DNA of 64,000 nt from positions 1 through 64,000 of the forward strand of contig CAKZLB010000032.1 of assembly GCA_937124965.1 (NCBI GenBank), written 5' to 3'. The stretch is from an uncultured Bacteroidota bacterium. Lineage in GTDB: Bacteria; Bacteroidota; Bacteroidia; NS11-12g; UBA9320. A program made the translations under genes and the position numbers. Below, one piece after another: positions 8,969 through 18,367 of this stretch (position 1 is the stretch's first letter; each line of letters opens with the position of its first letter). The notes beneath the pieces were generated by a model. That model was given only the letters and a program-made list of their open reading frames with translations. It ran no database searches and was not told the DNA's origin.

Positions 8969-11900
8969 ATGTACTTGTCTAAAATATATCTGACCATAAG
9001 TCTTATTTGCTTGAGCGTTATTTCATTTTGTCAGAGCAACTATCTCCCAGTTAAAATTGGTAGTCACTGGGGGTACATTGACAAAATAGGTAATGTCAAG
9101 ATTTCCGGTAACTTCACTTCAGCATCAGACTTCTTTGCCGGAGCTGCAAAAGTTCATAAAGGCGAGAATGCTTTTCTTATTGATACGTTAGGAAATCGCA
9201 TCAGTCCTTTAGGAATTGACAATTTTAGACAAGTAGGTAGTGTCATAATTTTTACCCAAAATAATATGATGGGGGTTTGCACGTATACGGGTAAAATGAT
9301 TGCAGAGCCCGTTTATTCATCTGTGGTCGAAACATCATTTCCTGGGATTTTTCAAATAGGAATTGACAATTCTTTTGGCTTAATCAACGAAGCTGGAAGG
9401 CTTTTGGTGTCAATAGAATATGAGTCAATACATTTTTCAGAAAGCGTTTTCTGGTGCTCTACGAAATCAAATGGATATTACAATTTCTATCTTCCAAAAA
9501 CAGACCAATATATCGAAGGAGATTTTCAAAACATTCGTCTATTCGATCGGCACGTTTTTGTTCAAAATGCAGATCATTGGACGTTAATAAATGACCAAAT
9601 ATCGTCTTCTGACACACTGTTTTGGGAAGACGTCCTACAAATTACTGATGGTTACTATTTAGGCATTTCACCAGAAGACACTACATTGTATTATGGTGAT
9701 AGTTTTATACGTGTTGGTTCAAACCTTGGTTTAATTGAAGCTTCTCGAGGGGTTAGACTTGTAGTAAATCAACAGCGAAAAAGACACATCATTCAGCGCG
9801 GAATACTTGATGAAGTTGCGTACGATTTTATTGATTTAAAGGTCAGCCAAGGCTGTTATGTCCTTTTAAATGGATATGCAAATTATTTGGATTCTAGTCT
9901 TAACCCAACATATCCATGGAAGTATTCCGCTATTGAACCAATCGAACAGGGTTTTGCAAAAGTTTATGACAACAAGGGTGTTGGGTTAATAAATTGTGTA
10001 AGTCAGAGCGAGGTTATTCAACCACGTTTTACGTCACTAAATGTTTACGGTAGTCGCATAAAAGCCTATAGTCAGAATAATACACTATGGTTGTTCAGCA
10101 TTGAAAACGGAAAAATTGCAGACAGCATAGAGTTTTCAAATTTCAGCTCTATTCGAACTAGTTTTGTTCAAGTCAGTACCGGTGCAGATGTTCTAAATCC
10201 AAGAGACACTGGACAAGTTGTGAGAGGTCGGTGGCATATTGTAAACAACTTATGGGGATTAAAAGATAGGGATGGAAAGCAACTGATTAAACCGTTTTTT
10301 TCTTCATATGAGCAGATTGCAGGAACCGCATTTACGATTGTTACAAAGAGAAGTTATAATTCGACAACTGGTTCAATAGTTAAAACGAGGCTCGGATTGG
10401 TTAATGAAGAAACGGGAAAAATAATTATCCAACCAAACTGTACCTACTTTGATCGCGAGATGTTGAGGAATCCATCGTTTAGTGTTGTTAGAGTTCGATC
10501 TGAATATGGTGCATTTAATTTGTATGATAAAAACACTGGTAAGTCTAAGCGCTTAGTTAGTCCGTTTATTGATGAATATATTAATGGACGAGCGCGTATT
10601 TACCTTGGAGGAAAATTGAGTTACACTGAATCTCCAAGTACACCAAGTGTTGGTTACGCGGCAAACTTCCTTGACAAATATGGATATAGTTTAGGTACTG
10701 GTTATGTAAGAATGCAGCGGTTTATTCAATCTAAGTATAAGGCCAAACGCTTACAGGTATATGCAGTTGGAGGGCAGTGGAATTACGTCGATCGGAACGG
10801 GAACCTGCTTCTCCCCGTCTATAAGTATTCATATTCCAAAATATCATTTGCCACCTCCTTCGATCCAACAAATGCTGTGGTTTACAGAAGCGATTCGTGT
10901 GCATTGATTAATAGAAATGGACGCTTTCTGACACCTTATTCGTATAAATCGATTGTCAAAACAACTGATTCTGATTCGAGTGCTTATAAAGTGTCTAAGT
11001 TGTCTGCATCGTATAATTATTATACTAAAAACGGTGCGAAAATTGGAAATGTGTTTGAGTATGGTAGCGACTTAAACAATGGTGCTGCATGGATAAAAAT
11101 GGACAAAGAGTTTCACATACTTACCGAAGCAGGCAACATTGTTAAACCTCAGGAGAATGGAATACCATTCAGAAATAAGTTCAATGATGGCTACTCTCCA
11201 GTTCAAGTTAACCGAAACTGGACGGTTATCGACACAAGTGGTGAGTTTCAATTCGAACCACGTAGCGGAAAGATAATATGGAGTTCCCAAGGATTTTCAG
11301 CAATACGTGATAGAACCAAACTAAAAAACGGAAAATCTATAAGAGGATATACTGTTCTAGATAATGCTGGAAATAAAGTAGGATCTTCAATTTACAGTAA
11401 GGTATACCCATACAAAAATGACTTTGCTGTTGTAAGGCTTGCAAATCGGAAGATTGGATTTATTGACACAGAAGGTAATTTAATTCATTCGAGACGGTAT
11501 TCAAGAATGTCTTCATTTGATAAAAACGGGTTGTCTGTTGTTAGGAAAAATGGAAACGGAGTGGTTAATACAGAAGGAAAAATGGTAGTACCTGCTAGGT
11601 TTTCAAAAGTTATTGTTTCAGATAGCACCATAGTTGCGCAAGTTGGGAAGCGCCTTTGTATTTTTGATTTTGACGGTCGGAAATTGGCGTCAATAAGAAA
11701 AGTGGATAGGTATAGTGGATTTGAAAATGGTCTCGCCATGATTCGACGGAAAAATTCTGTTGGTTATATAGATCCAAAAGGCAATTACGTTATTCCACCT
11801 ATATATAAATCAGGAAGTGGATTTGAGCAAAATACAGCGCTTATTCGCAACAAAAACAAACAGTGTATTATTGATCAAGATCAGAATATTCTGTCTGAAT

Positions 11901-12313
11901 ATCCTTATAAAGAACGAATGGTTTTTTCGGAAGGTATTTTAATTCGGTATACATCCTCAGGCTACAGATATTACAACGCATATGGAAAACTAATTTCACC
12001 CAAGTATTATATGAAAGCTAGACCTTTCAAAAATGGATATGCTATAGTAATGCACAACTATAAATGGGGGGTAATTGATAGAACTGGAAAAGAAATTTTA
12101 CCATGTGAATTTATGTCGATACGGATAAATGAACTTGGAGAAATATCTGCTCAAAAAAGTATTTCATTCGGATTGATAGACGTAAATGGAGCAGACATTG
12201 TAACACCAACGTATGATTCCATTCATGTTGATACTGAAACAAATTTATACAAGCTTCAATACGGGGTGGTTCCAAGTTACCTCACAATGACCGGTGATTG
12301 GGTTTGGAAATAA
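8969..12313 (+). CDS. Large WG-repeat protein, exported
   Basis: 1,114 residues with a signal peptide (LTISLICLSVISFCQ). The rest is built of many WG repeats of about 25-45 residues, with the repeated scheme 'W G l i d . . G . . i i . P . Y . . i . . F . . G . a . V', e.g. SHWGYIDKIGNVKISGNF near the start, LWGLKDRDGKQLIKPFF and KWGVIDRTGKEILPCEF near the end. The repeats form beta-propeller-like or extended beta structures and are usually extracellular binding modules. The C-terminal end shows no T9SS tail. It is the largest protein in the window. It probably forms an operon with the upstream lipoprotein, which suggests a shared envelope role. The partner is unknown. Confidence 0.85.
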   Translation: MYLSKIYLTISLICLSVISFCQSNYLPVKIGSHWGYIDKIGNVKISGNFTSASDFFAGAAKVHKGENAFLIDTLGNRISPLGIDNFRQVGSVIIFTQNNMMGVCTYTGKMIAEPVYSSVVETSFPGIFQIGIDNSFGLINEAGRLLVSIEYESIHFSESVFWCSTKSNGYYNFYLPKTDQYIEGDFQNIRLFDRHVFVQNADHWTLINDQISSSDTLFWEDVLQITDGYYLGISPEDTTLYYGDSFIRVGSNLGLIEASRGVRLVVNQQRKRHIIQRGILDEVAYDFIDLKVSQGCYVLLNGYANYLDSSLNPTYPWKYSAIEPIEQGFAKVYDNKGVGLINCVSQSEVIQPRFTSLNVYGSRIKAYSQNNTLWLFSIENGKIADSIEFSNFSSIRTSFVQVSTGADVLNPRDTGQVVRGRWHIVNNLWGLKDRDGKQLIKPFFSSYEQIAGTAFTIVTKRSYNSTTGSIVKTRLGLVNEETGKIIIQPNCTYFDREMLRNPSFSVVRVRSEYGAFNLYDKNTGKSKRLVSPFIDEYINGRARIYLGGKLSYTESPSTPSVGYAANFLDKYGYSLGTGYVRMQRFIQSKYKAKRLQVYAVGGQWNYVDRNGNLLLPVYKYSYSKISFATSFDPTNAVVYRSDSCALINRNGRFLTPYSYKSIVKTTDSDSSAYKVSKLSASYNYYTKNGAKIGNVFEYGSDLNNGAAWIKMDKEFHILTEAGNIVKPQENGIPFRNKFNDGYSPVQVNRNWTVIDTSGEFQFEPRSGKIIWSSQGFSAIRDRTKLKNGKSIRGYTVLDNAGNKVGSSIYSKVYPYKNDFAVVRLANRKIGFIDTEGNLIHSRRYSRMSSFDKNGLSVVRKNGNGVVNTEGKMVVPARFSKVIVSDSTIVAQVGKRLCIFDFDGRKLASIRKVDRYSGFENGLAMIRRKNSVGYIDPKGNYVIPPIYKSGSGFEQNTALIRNKNKQCIIDQDQNILSEYPYKERMVFSEGILIRYTSSGYRYYNAYGKLISPKYYMKARPFKNGYAIVMHNYKWGVIDRTGKEILPCEFMSIRINELGEISAQKSISFGLIDVNGADIVTPTYDSIHVDTETNLYKLQYGVVPSYLTMTGDWVWK

Positions 12314-12435
12314 ACTATTACAATAGCAAAAGGTGACTATTTAACGGAAATATCATCTTAGTGTCTTTGAATTGTGGATAAATTACTCTTATTTCGCTAG
12401 CGTTTAAAAGGATTTAAGACCTTTATCCACACAAT

Positions 12436-12870
12436 ATGAGCAATTCGAACACATCTCAGGCCGGTTTTCAATTTAAGGATGAGTTGTTGTTCATGAACCA
12501 ACATCTCTACAGTGGCGTTGTAAAAGACTACCATAAAGACGGCTCGGTTAAATCCGTATCTCAATATGTTGAAGGAAAGATTCATGGCATTTATAAAGAA
12601 TGGCATGAAAACGGAAAACTTTATAAGGCTTGTTTGTTTAAGTATGGAGTTCAACACGGAGAATGTAAAAAGTGGTGGGACAATGGCCAGGTTCAACAAA
12701 ATTGTTCATACCATGATGGTAAACTGAATGGTTCTTATGAAACGTGGCACTCGAACGGAATCAAGTCAAGCTCGAAACAATATATTATGGGCAAAGAATG
12801 GGGACGTCAGAAAGAGTGGGCCGAATCAGGCGAAGAGCTAGAGAACTATTGCGTTAGTAATTCTCGATAA
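12436..12870 (+). CDS. MORN-variant repeat protein (YwqK-like)
   Basis: 144 residues made of four to five MORN_2-type repeats of about 23 residues: YSGVVKDYHKDGSVKSVSQY, then GIYKEWHENGKLYKACLFK, GECKKWWDNGQVQQNCSY, GSYETWHSNGIKSSSKQY and GRQKEWAESGEELENY. Such proteins are annotated as YwqK-family antitoxins, but in Bacteroidota most stand alone and have no toxin partner; none is visible here. There is no signal peptide. The ATG at 12436 starts the frame 120 bases after the WG-repeat gene. Confidence 0.8.
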   Translation: MSNSNTSQAGFQFKDELLFMNQHLYSGVVKDYHKDGSVKSVSQYVEGKIHGIYKEWHENGKLYKACLFKYGVQHGECKKWWDNGQVQQNCSYHDGKLNGSYETWHSNGIKSSSKQYIMGKEWGRQKEWAESGEELENYCVSNSR

Positions 12871-12958
12871 ACTTTAAACGCAACCCAACCTTACATCTTA
12901 ATTTCACGTCATCATGTTAGAAACGCTATTTTTAACGTTACGTTGATATGCCTTCTAA

Positions 12959-13510
12959 ATGCAAGATTTAGACAAAAACATAGCTGAATGGGTGCAAGGT
13001 TGTAAAAACCAAGACCGAAAGTCACAGGAAAAATTATACAAACATTTTTACCCGTTACTTATGCCTGTTTGTATGTCGTATGTTACCAACAATGACGATG
13101 CTGTTGACATATATAATCAAGCATTTTTAAAAGTATTTAGCTCACTTTCTCAATATACTGGGACAGGTGCAGTAGGTGCGTGGATTCGTCGTATCATCGT
13201 AAATACATCCATTGATTTCATTCGCAAACAGGAAAAATTTAAGTTTCAAACGCCAATTGAAGATGCTCATCACATTGGAATTGATACAAACATTTTATCT
13301 CAGTTAACGTCTAATGAAATACTTGAATTGTTTAGATTTTTACCACCAGCACAAAGGCTGGTTGTGAACCTATACATTATTGAAGGAAATTCTCATGCTG
13401 AGATTGCAAAAGAATTAGGTATCAGTGTTGGAACAAGCAAGTGGCATTTAAATCAAGGACGTAAAGTTTTACAAGAAAAAATTTACGAATACGGAATAGT
13501 GAGTAGATAA
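12959..13510 (+). CDS. ECF-type RNA polymerase sigma factor
   Basis: 183 residues. Region 2 is seen around residues 25-90 (YKHFYPLLMPVCMSYVTNNDDAVDIYNQAFLKVF, then GAWIRRIIVNTSIDFIR), with the 'D-A-x-D-x-x-Q-x-x-F-x-k' core of the polymerase-binding helix. Region 4 follows at residues 125-175 (LPPAQRLVVNLYIIEGNSHAEIAKELGIS, then a GTSKWHLNQGRKVL recognition helix). The first of three closely spaced genes. The next gene starts with a cytoplasmic segment and a transmembrane helix, the usual place of an anti-sigma factor, so the pair probably senses envelope conditions. Confidence 0.9.
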   Translation: MQDLDKNIAEWVQGCKNQDRKSQEKLYKHFYPLLMPVCMSYVTNNDDAVDIYNQAFLKVFSSLSQYTGTGAVGAWIRRIIVNTSIDFIRKQEKFKFQTPIEDAHHIGIDTNILSQLTSNEILELFRFLPPAQRLVVNLYIIEGNSHAEIAKELGISVGTSKWHLNQGRKVLQEKIYEYGIVSR

Positions 13511-13529
13511 TTTAAATAGAGTGCATGAA

Positions 13530-14708
13530 ATGAAAACTACCAATACAAAACATATCGTAAACGAGAAACTTCAAGGAGTTGACTTGCCAGATATGCAGTC
13601 ATCTTGGGATCAAATGGATAAAATGATAGATTCGCAAGCACCTGTAACTACTGGTTTTTCTGCGTTTATTGGAAAATATAAACTATTTCTAAATGTATTT
13701 TTAGTTAGCCTTACTATAGGAGTCATTGGTTTATATGTAAAGTCAACAAATAAAAAATCAGATATAGTAACCCCACTTTCTTCCGACGTGAGTCATCAAT
13801 CCGCATTTTCGCAAGAAGTGATGCGTTATGTAGCGACAGTAGACCACACCTACGATTTACCGATACTAGCAGAACCTGTTGGTCTTAACGTATTTACAAG
13901 CCAAGAAATCAGTGGCATTTCCACAAGTGTAACTAGAACAACAGACTACAACCGACGTCCTTTTGACAACTTAAACATAGCTATGAAAAAGCTTCAATTT
14001 GACGCTTTGGGAGATTACATTATTGATGATACTATTGAGCTTAAAGAGAATTCGAGTATCACAACACCTTTAGTTGAAGACATGTTACCTACTGTTCGAT
14101 TTGTTCATAATGAACTAGGTTTAAACATTCAAACCGCTCTTTGGCCAAATTCTGCAGCTGGAGATTTATTACGAAATTCTGGATACTCATTGTTTGCTCG
14201 AAGGTATATAAGCAGCCAAATGGCATTGCAAATAGGTATTGGTTACAATCCTGTTCCAATACGACCTATAAGTTATGTGGAGGAATACAACGTTTTCAAC
14301 AACTTCAATTATACACAAACGGACAGCGCAGTAGTAAATTCATTACGATATGTTTCCATTCCTGTTAATATTTACTGGACAAACCCAACTCGAAAATACA
14401 GCTTCACTTTTGGCCCTCAGTTTTCGTTTTTATCTGGTTTGAACGGTGACATGCACCAACGTTTTAACTATCCAGGTGCAACTGAAGATCGTTCCGTTTC
14501 AGAAAACATATTAATTCGAAATAGAGGTGGGTTTGCAACTACTGATTTCGCACTAAACTTTGAAGTTGGAGTTCGTGTTAAACCAAAACTAGCGCTAGCT
14601 TTCCGATTCCAGCAAAGTCTGAGTGACTTTAGTACGTTCCAACTTAGTTCAACCTCGCACATGTTTCAAACTCTTCAAATAAAAGCAGAATGGTTATTAA
14701 ACAAATAG
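13530..14708 (+). CDS. Putative anti-sigma factor with C-terminal outer-membrane-barrel-like domain
   Basis: 392 residues from the ATG at 13530 (a GTG three codons upstream is less likely). The first 45 residues are soluble with the 'W..M....D' segment typical of Bacteroidota anti-sigma N-termini. One transmembrane helix follows (FLNVFLVSLTIGVIGLYVKS, near 50-70), then a linker, and from about residue 190 a set of amphipathic strands like those of PorT/OmpW-type barrels (FARRYISSQMALQIGIGY, ending FQTLQIKAEWLLNK). It starts 20 bases after the sigma gene and its end overlaps the next gene by 19 bases. A barrel behind an inner-membrane helix with no signal peptide is odd; the strands may form a periplasmic sensor instead. 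Confidence 0.65.
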   Translation: MKTTNTKHIVNEKLQGVDLPDMQSSWDQMDKMIDSQAPVTTGFSAFIGKYKLFLNVFLVSLTIGVIGLYVKSTNKKSDIVTPLSSDVSHQSAFSQEVMRYVATVDHTYDLPILAEPVGLNVFTSQEISGISTSVTRTTDYNRRPFDNLNIAMKKLQFDALGDYIIDDTIELKENSSITTPLVEDMLPTVRFVHNELGLNIQTALWPNSAAGDLLRNSGYSLFARRYISSQMALQIGIGYNPVPIRPISYVEEYNVFNNFNYTQTDSAVVNSLRYVSIPVNIYWTNPTRKYSFTFGPQFSFLSGLNGDMHQRFNYPGATEDRSVSENILIRNRGGFATTDFALNFEVGVRVKPKLALAFRFQQSLSDFSTFQLSSTSHMFQTLQIKAEWLLNK

Positions 14709-15337
14709 TTCTACTAATTGCAAGTGTATGTTTCTCGACGATGCTATACTCACAAGAAACTATTCCGTACCCATTAGAAAATAGTGTTGGTACAGTTCGG
14801 TTGAATATTGAAACGTCTTTGATTAATTATCGGCAAAAAGACGCATCTAATTACACCAAAATGGGATTTGGTTTAGGAGCAGACATAATTTTATTTAATC
14901 AAAACAAATCGTTTATAAGTCTATCTCCTTCATTTTTGTTTAACGGAACGGAAGAGGAACGGAAAACCTATAGCGTTGAAAACAGTAATTACTATTATCG
15001 TTCAACAACGTTAACTGGAAGAATCTTAGGAGCAACTGCACTGAATTACAGCAGACAAATTAACAGTCAAATCGCCATTGGTCTAGGTTTTCAGCCACAA
15101 TTTGTACTAAGAAAGTTTCAAAATCAGTATCGTTACGGGGAATCGGCAATTACAATTCCTGATGTTGAATTTAGAAAAACTGAGTCAACCATTTTATTCT
15201 CTATGATTTATCAAATTGACTATACTTGGAATATTAAGCTCATTGGGCAAATGGGGGTTAGTCCTGTCACTCAAGATGATAATTCACCATATTCAAATGC
15301 AGTGCGCTTTCAGCTATCCAGAAAGATTGTTAACTAA
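14690..15337 (+). CDS. Exported beta-rich protein, probable outer membrane barrel
   Basis: 215 residues with a signal peptide (MVIKQIVLLIASVCFSTMLYSQ). The rest consists of alternating amphipathic strands with aromatic ends (MGFGLGADIILFNQNKSFISLSPSFLFNG, IAIGLGFQPQFVLRKF, FSMIYQIDYTWNIKLIGQMG) and ends in an aromatic-poor strand, RFQLSRKIVN. It looks like an eight-stranded porin-family barrel. It overlaps the anti-sigma gene by 19 bases, so the sigma factor, anti-sigma and barrel genes form one operon. The stop codon abuts the stop of the convergent ybaB gene. Confidence 0.6.
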   Translation: MVIKQIVLLIASVCFSTMLYSQETIPYPLENSVGTVRLNIETSLINYRQKDASNYTKMGFGLGADIILFNQNKSFISLSPSFLFNGTEEERKTYSVENSNYYYRSTTLTGRILGATALNYSRQINSQIAIGLGFQPQFVLRKFQNQYRYGESAITIPDVEFRKTESTILFSMIYQIDYTWNIKLIGQMGVSPVTQDDNSPYSNAVRFQLSRKIVN

Positions 15338-15634
15338 TTACAGCCCTAGACCAGGAATGTTGGGCATAATATCTTTCATCTCACTCTCAGTGAATCTGTC
15401 AGCTTGAGCAAGAGCATCTGCTACTGCCTCTAAAACCAATTTATCAACGTCAGGCTTCAAAGCTGTTCTCAGCACTGATTCGCTAATGTCTACAGACACT
15501 ATTCTTTTACTAGCGGTGCAAGTTACTTTGACCAAATCTGACCCAGCAACACCTTCAACGGTTATTGACTCTAAACGTTGTTTGGCTTCTTCTGCGTTCT
15601 TTTTGAAATCTTTAAGTTTATCTAATCCAAACAT
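15338..15634 (-). CDS. YbaB/EbfC-family nucleoid-associated protein
   Basis: 98 residues, the usual length of this family of small dimeric DNA-binding proteins. Visible are the N-terminal helix (LKDFKKNAEEAKQRLESITVEG), the beta strands VAGSDLVKVTCTASKRIVSVDISE, and the C-terminal helix (DKLVLEAVADALAQADRFTESEMKDI). Family members bind DNA without strong sequence preference; the gene is often next to recR or dnaX, but not here. It ends directly against the convergent barrel gene. Confidence 0.85.
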   Translation of the reverse strand: MFGLDKLKDFKKNAEEAKQRLESITVEGVAGSDLVKVTCTASKRIVSVDISESVLRTALKPDVDKLVLEAVADALAQADRFTESEMKDIMPNIPGLGL

Positions 15635-15682
15635 TTTTTCTTACAAAGGTGGCACCATAAGACCTGTAATGCAACATAAATA

Positions 15683-16015
15683 TTAGCGCCACATTGCATA
15701 CGACTTTCGACCATTTGTATAGTTACTATTTGAATGATTCTGATACGCTTCTTTTTCAAAAGATATCGCACGATACGCTTGATTCCAGTTCTTGAAACGA
15801 ATGAAATGGATAATAAATTCACCGAAATACAGCACATAAAATGGGAGAATTAGAAGTTCCACTTGTTGCTTTAAATGAATCCTTTCATGGTTTATGAGTA
15901 TTCGGTCCTTAACTAAGTACTTGTCCCTGATTATAACAAAAGGCCAAAATGCAAAGGCTCTTATATCTTTTCTAAAGAACGTCTTAAACACCAAAGGTGA
16001 GCATAAAACTAACAT
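15683..16015 (-). CDS. Small conserved membrane protein with HExxH motif
   Basis: 110 residues. It has an N-terminal hydrophobic segment, then a strand-like FVIIRDKYLVKDRILINHERIHLKQQ with an HERIH (HExxH) motif near residue 43, a hydrophobic helix (VELLILPFYVLYFGEFIIHFI), and KNWNQAYRAISFEKEAYQN, whose Glu/Tyr lie where a third zinc ligand could be. I recognise the layout as a short flavobacterial family of uncharacterised proteins that resemble a minimal M48/M56-type metallopeptidase core. Whether it is a protease is not known. It lies 10 bases downstream of the putative anti-sigma gene, so it may be co-transcribed with that sigma locus. Confidence 0.6.
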   Translation of the reverse strand: MLVLCSPLVFKTFFRKDIRAFAFWPFVIIRDKYLVKDRILINHERIHLKQQVELLILPFYVLYFGEFIIHFIRFKNWNQAYRAISFEKEAYQNHSNSNYTNGRKSYAMWR

Positions 16016-16025
16016 TGCAATCTAT

Positions 16026-16865
16026 TTAATATGGAAAATCATCTTCGACATCTCCTCTAGGCTTTATTGCTGGAGGTAAAGGTTGAATCTCTGGGTCTTT
16101 TTTCAACTCACTGCTTGGCTTAGTTTGGTTGCTCTGAGGCTGTTTAGATATTACTTTTTTAGTGATAGTTTTGGTATTTTTTGCTGACGAACCGTTAGAT
16201 GACTGCACATTCTCCTCAATAGCTTCATTTGCCATTTTAGTCAGGCGATCGTCCATGTTAGGGTCTTGACTCTTAATAATCTGAACCTGACCATCGTGTG
16301 AAATCTGATAGGTGTATACACCATTAACTTCGGACAACTCAATAATTGAAAAAGTTGTGGGATCTTGAATATCTAATTGAATATCTGCAACCTGTTCTTC
16401 AGAAGTTTTAAGTTCTGTATACGACTCCGTTTCTATTGAGGAGTCAACTTGGTTTTGACGAGATTCAGGTGTTTCAATTGAAGCTGGTTTCTGTGGAGAG
16501 AGCTCTAATGGTTTTTGTTCTTTAGGAGATTCTTCTCGCTTTGTATAATACCACACTGCTCCAGCGATGACAGACAAAACTGCGATTGTACTGATAATCT
16601 TTACCAATGTGCTTTTAGCGAGCATCTCTGATTTGTAAGGCTTAAAACCCTCTTTCTTCCAATCAACCATATCAGCCCGAAGAGCCGTTCCCATTTGAAC
16701 AGCACCAAATAGTTCTAGATTCTCAACTGCATGTATTTGGTGCCGCACAGCTTTTGCGAACTCTAAGTCCTCCTTTACGCGCATTTCGAACTTGTGCTTA
16801 TCTAGCCCTGTAAGTTCACCCGCAATGAACGCATCAATCAACGCTATATCATTCTCGTACATCAC
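16026..16865 (-). CDS. Putative anti-sigma factor, single-pass membrane protein
   Basis: 279 residues. The N-terminal soluble part (ENDIALIDAFIAGELTGLDKHKFEMRVKED) has the 'l.e.YL.GeL...e...FE..l..d.el' scheme of Bacteroidota anti-sigma factors, without zinc-binding His/Cys. One transmembrane helix follows (LVKIISTIAVLSVIAGAVWYYT, near 87-108). The periplasmic part is low-complexity, rich in K, P, E and Q, and ends in DVEDDFPY. It overlaps the sigma gene by 4 bases (translational coupling), which supports a regulator-target pair. The target signal is unknown. Confidence 0.7.
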   Translation of the reverse strand: MMYENDIALIDAFIAGELTGLDKHKFEMRVKEDLEFAKAVRHQIHAVENLELFGAVQMGTALRADMVDWKKEGFKPYKSEMLAKSTLVKIISTIAVLSVIAGAVWYYTKREESPKEQKPLELSPQKPASIETPESRQNQVDSSIETESYTELKTSEEQVADIQLDIQDPTTFSIIELSEVNGVYTYQISHDGQVQIIKSQDPNMDDRLTKMANEAIEENVQSSNGSSAKNTKTITKKVISKQPQSNQTKPSSELKKDPEIQPLPPAIKPRGDVEDDFPY

Positions 16866-17407
16866 GGATTCAAGCTTCTTTTAAGTTGACGAATACATTT
16901 GTATTTCTGCGTTTTGACTGAATCGGCATCTGCATAGTCCAATGCTGTTGCTATTTGTTGCATTGAGTGCTTTTGGTAATAAAACATCAACAATATTTGT
17001 TGACATTTATCGCCTAAATACTTCATAGCATTTTCCATTCGTTGAATGGTTTCTTCTTGTGTTTTCTTCCAGTTTAGTGCAAGTTCATGCCCAATATCTA
17101 TATGTTTTTCGTAGTCTTTAAGTTTTATAGACTTTCCACTTCGTACTTTAAGTTCTGTAAGCCAAATATTGCGGCACACTGAGTACAAAAACGTTTTGAA
17201 TTTTACCGTTAACCTAAATTCTGAATGGTTAAACTTTTTGAATAATATTACTAATGCATCTTGAAACACATCTTCAGCATCCAATTCACTCCCGGAATTC
17301 TTGATGACTAAATTACGCACCATTCCGAAATAGTCTGAATAAACTGATTTTAGTACTTCAGAATCGCCTGATTTGATGCCTGTAATTATGTGATTCTCGT
17401 TCTTCAC
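16862..17407 (-). CDS. ECF-type RNA polymerase sigma factor
   Basis: 181 residues. Region 2: SVYSDYFGMVRNLVIKNSG, then the LDAEDVFQDALVILFKKF polymerase-binding core ('D-A-E-D-v-f-Q'), and the FKTFLYSVCRNIWLTELK promoter-melting helix. Region 4: MKYLGDKCQQILLMFYYQKHSMQQIATALDY followed by ADSVKTQKYKCIRQLKRSL. The segment between region 2 and region 4 is longer than average. It is the first gene of an operon with the anti-sigma gene (4-base overlap). Confidence 0.9.
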   Translation of the reverse strand: MKNENHIITGIKSGDSEVLKSVYSDYFGMVRNLVIKNSGSELDAEDVFQDALVILFKKFNHSEFRLTVKFKTFLYSVCRNIWLTELKVRSGKSIKLKDYEKHIDIGHELALNWKKTQEETIQRMENAMKYLGDKCQQILLMFYYQKHSMQQIATALDYADADSVKTQKYKCIRQLKRSLNP

Positions 17408-17455
17408 CTACAGATTAATAGTGGTAATCAGGTAAAGGTAACCTTTTACGGCTAA

Positions 17456-18367
17456 CTAAACACCAATAGAATCCTTATGCTTCCGCGGAGATTGCGAAAA
17501 ACTTCGCTCGATAAACTTAATGATTTCCGAAGCGATGTCTTTCCCCGTGGCATTTTCGATACCCTCTAAACCAGGTGATGAATTAACTTCAATAACCAAA
17601 GGTCCACGATCACTTCTCAACATATCAACTCCAGCAATTTTTAAATTTAATGCTTTAGCTGCTTTTATAGCCGCAGATTTTTCTTTTCTTGTCAAGTTAA
17701 CTTGGACAGCTGTACCACCTTTATGGAGGTTGCTTCGAAACTCCCCGGGAGAACCCGTTCTTTTCATTGAACCGACAACTTTCCCGTCGACCACAAATGC
17801 TCGAATATCCTCAGCTTTTGACTCCTTAATAAACTCTTGAACAATAATATTAGCATCTAAACCATAAAACGCTTCAATCACAGAACTGGCGGCTTTGGAG
17901 GTCTCTGCAAGAACAACACCCTTGCCTTGGGTACTCTCTAAAAGTTTTATTACAAGAGGTGCTCCTCCTACTTGTTTGATTAAATTCTTAATATCTCCTG
18001 GATGTTTTGCAAATGCTGTGCGGGGAATACCTACACCTGACTTAGATAGTATTTGAAGACTTCTTAGCTTATCTCTAGATCGCATTAAAGCTAAAGAGCT
18101 AAGTGTTGTAAATACCTTTTTAACTTCAAATTGACGAACTACTGAACTACCATAAAAAGTGACTGAAGCTCCAATTCTTGGAATAATAGCATCGATGTCA
18201 TCCACCTCATGATCACCAAGGAAAATATCTGGATCTTCACTTTGAAGTACCATATAACACTTTGCGTGATTGATGATACTCACGTTATGACCTCTTTCTT
18301 CCCCAGCTTCAATCAACCTTTTGGTAGAATATAAGGACGCCTTGCGACTTAAAACGGCTATGTTCAT
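17456..18367 (-). CDS. rimK: ATP-grasp ligase RimK (S6-type alpha-L-glutamate ligase)
   Basis: 303 residues, the size of RimK. It adds glutamate residues to the C-terminus of a target, in E. coli ribosomal protein S6, using ATP. Visible: the N-terminal RimK domain ([15 protein letters not shown]), the ATP-grasp lid [47 protein letters not shown], and the metal-binding end [15 protein letters not shown]. It overlaps the retropepsin-like gene by 4 bases, a conserved pairing. Which protein is modified in this organism cannot be told. Confidence 0.88.
   Translation of the reverse strand: MNIAVLSRKASLYSTKRLIEAGEERGHNVSIINHAKCYMVLQSEDPDIFLGDHEVDDIDAIIPRIGASVTFYGSSVVRQFEVKKVFTTLSSLALMRSRDKLRSLQILSKSGVGIPRTAFAKHPGDIKNLIKQVGGAPLVIKLLESTQGKGVVLAETSKAASSVIEAFYGLDANIIVQEFIKESKAEDIRAFVVDGKVVGSMKRTGSPGEFRSNLHKGGTAVQVNLTRKEKSAAIKAAKALNLKIAGVDMLRSDRGPLVIEVNSSPGLEGIENATGKDIASEIIKFIERSFSQSPRKHKDSIGV

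Noticed and set aside
12436-12870. YwqK-type antitoxin of a toxin-antitoxin pair.
   Set aside because: No toxin-like gene is next to it; the neighbours are a WG-repeat gene and a sigma factor. The name reflects only repeat similarity.
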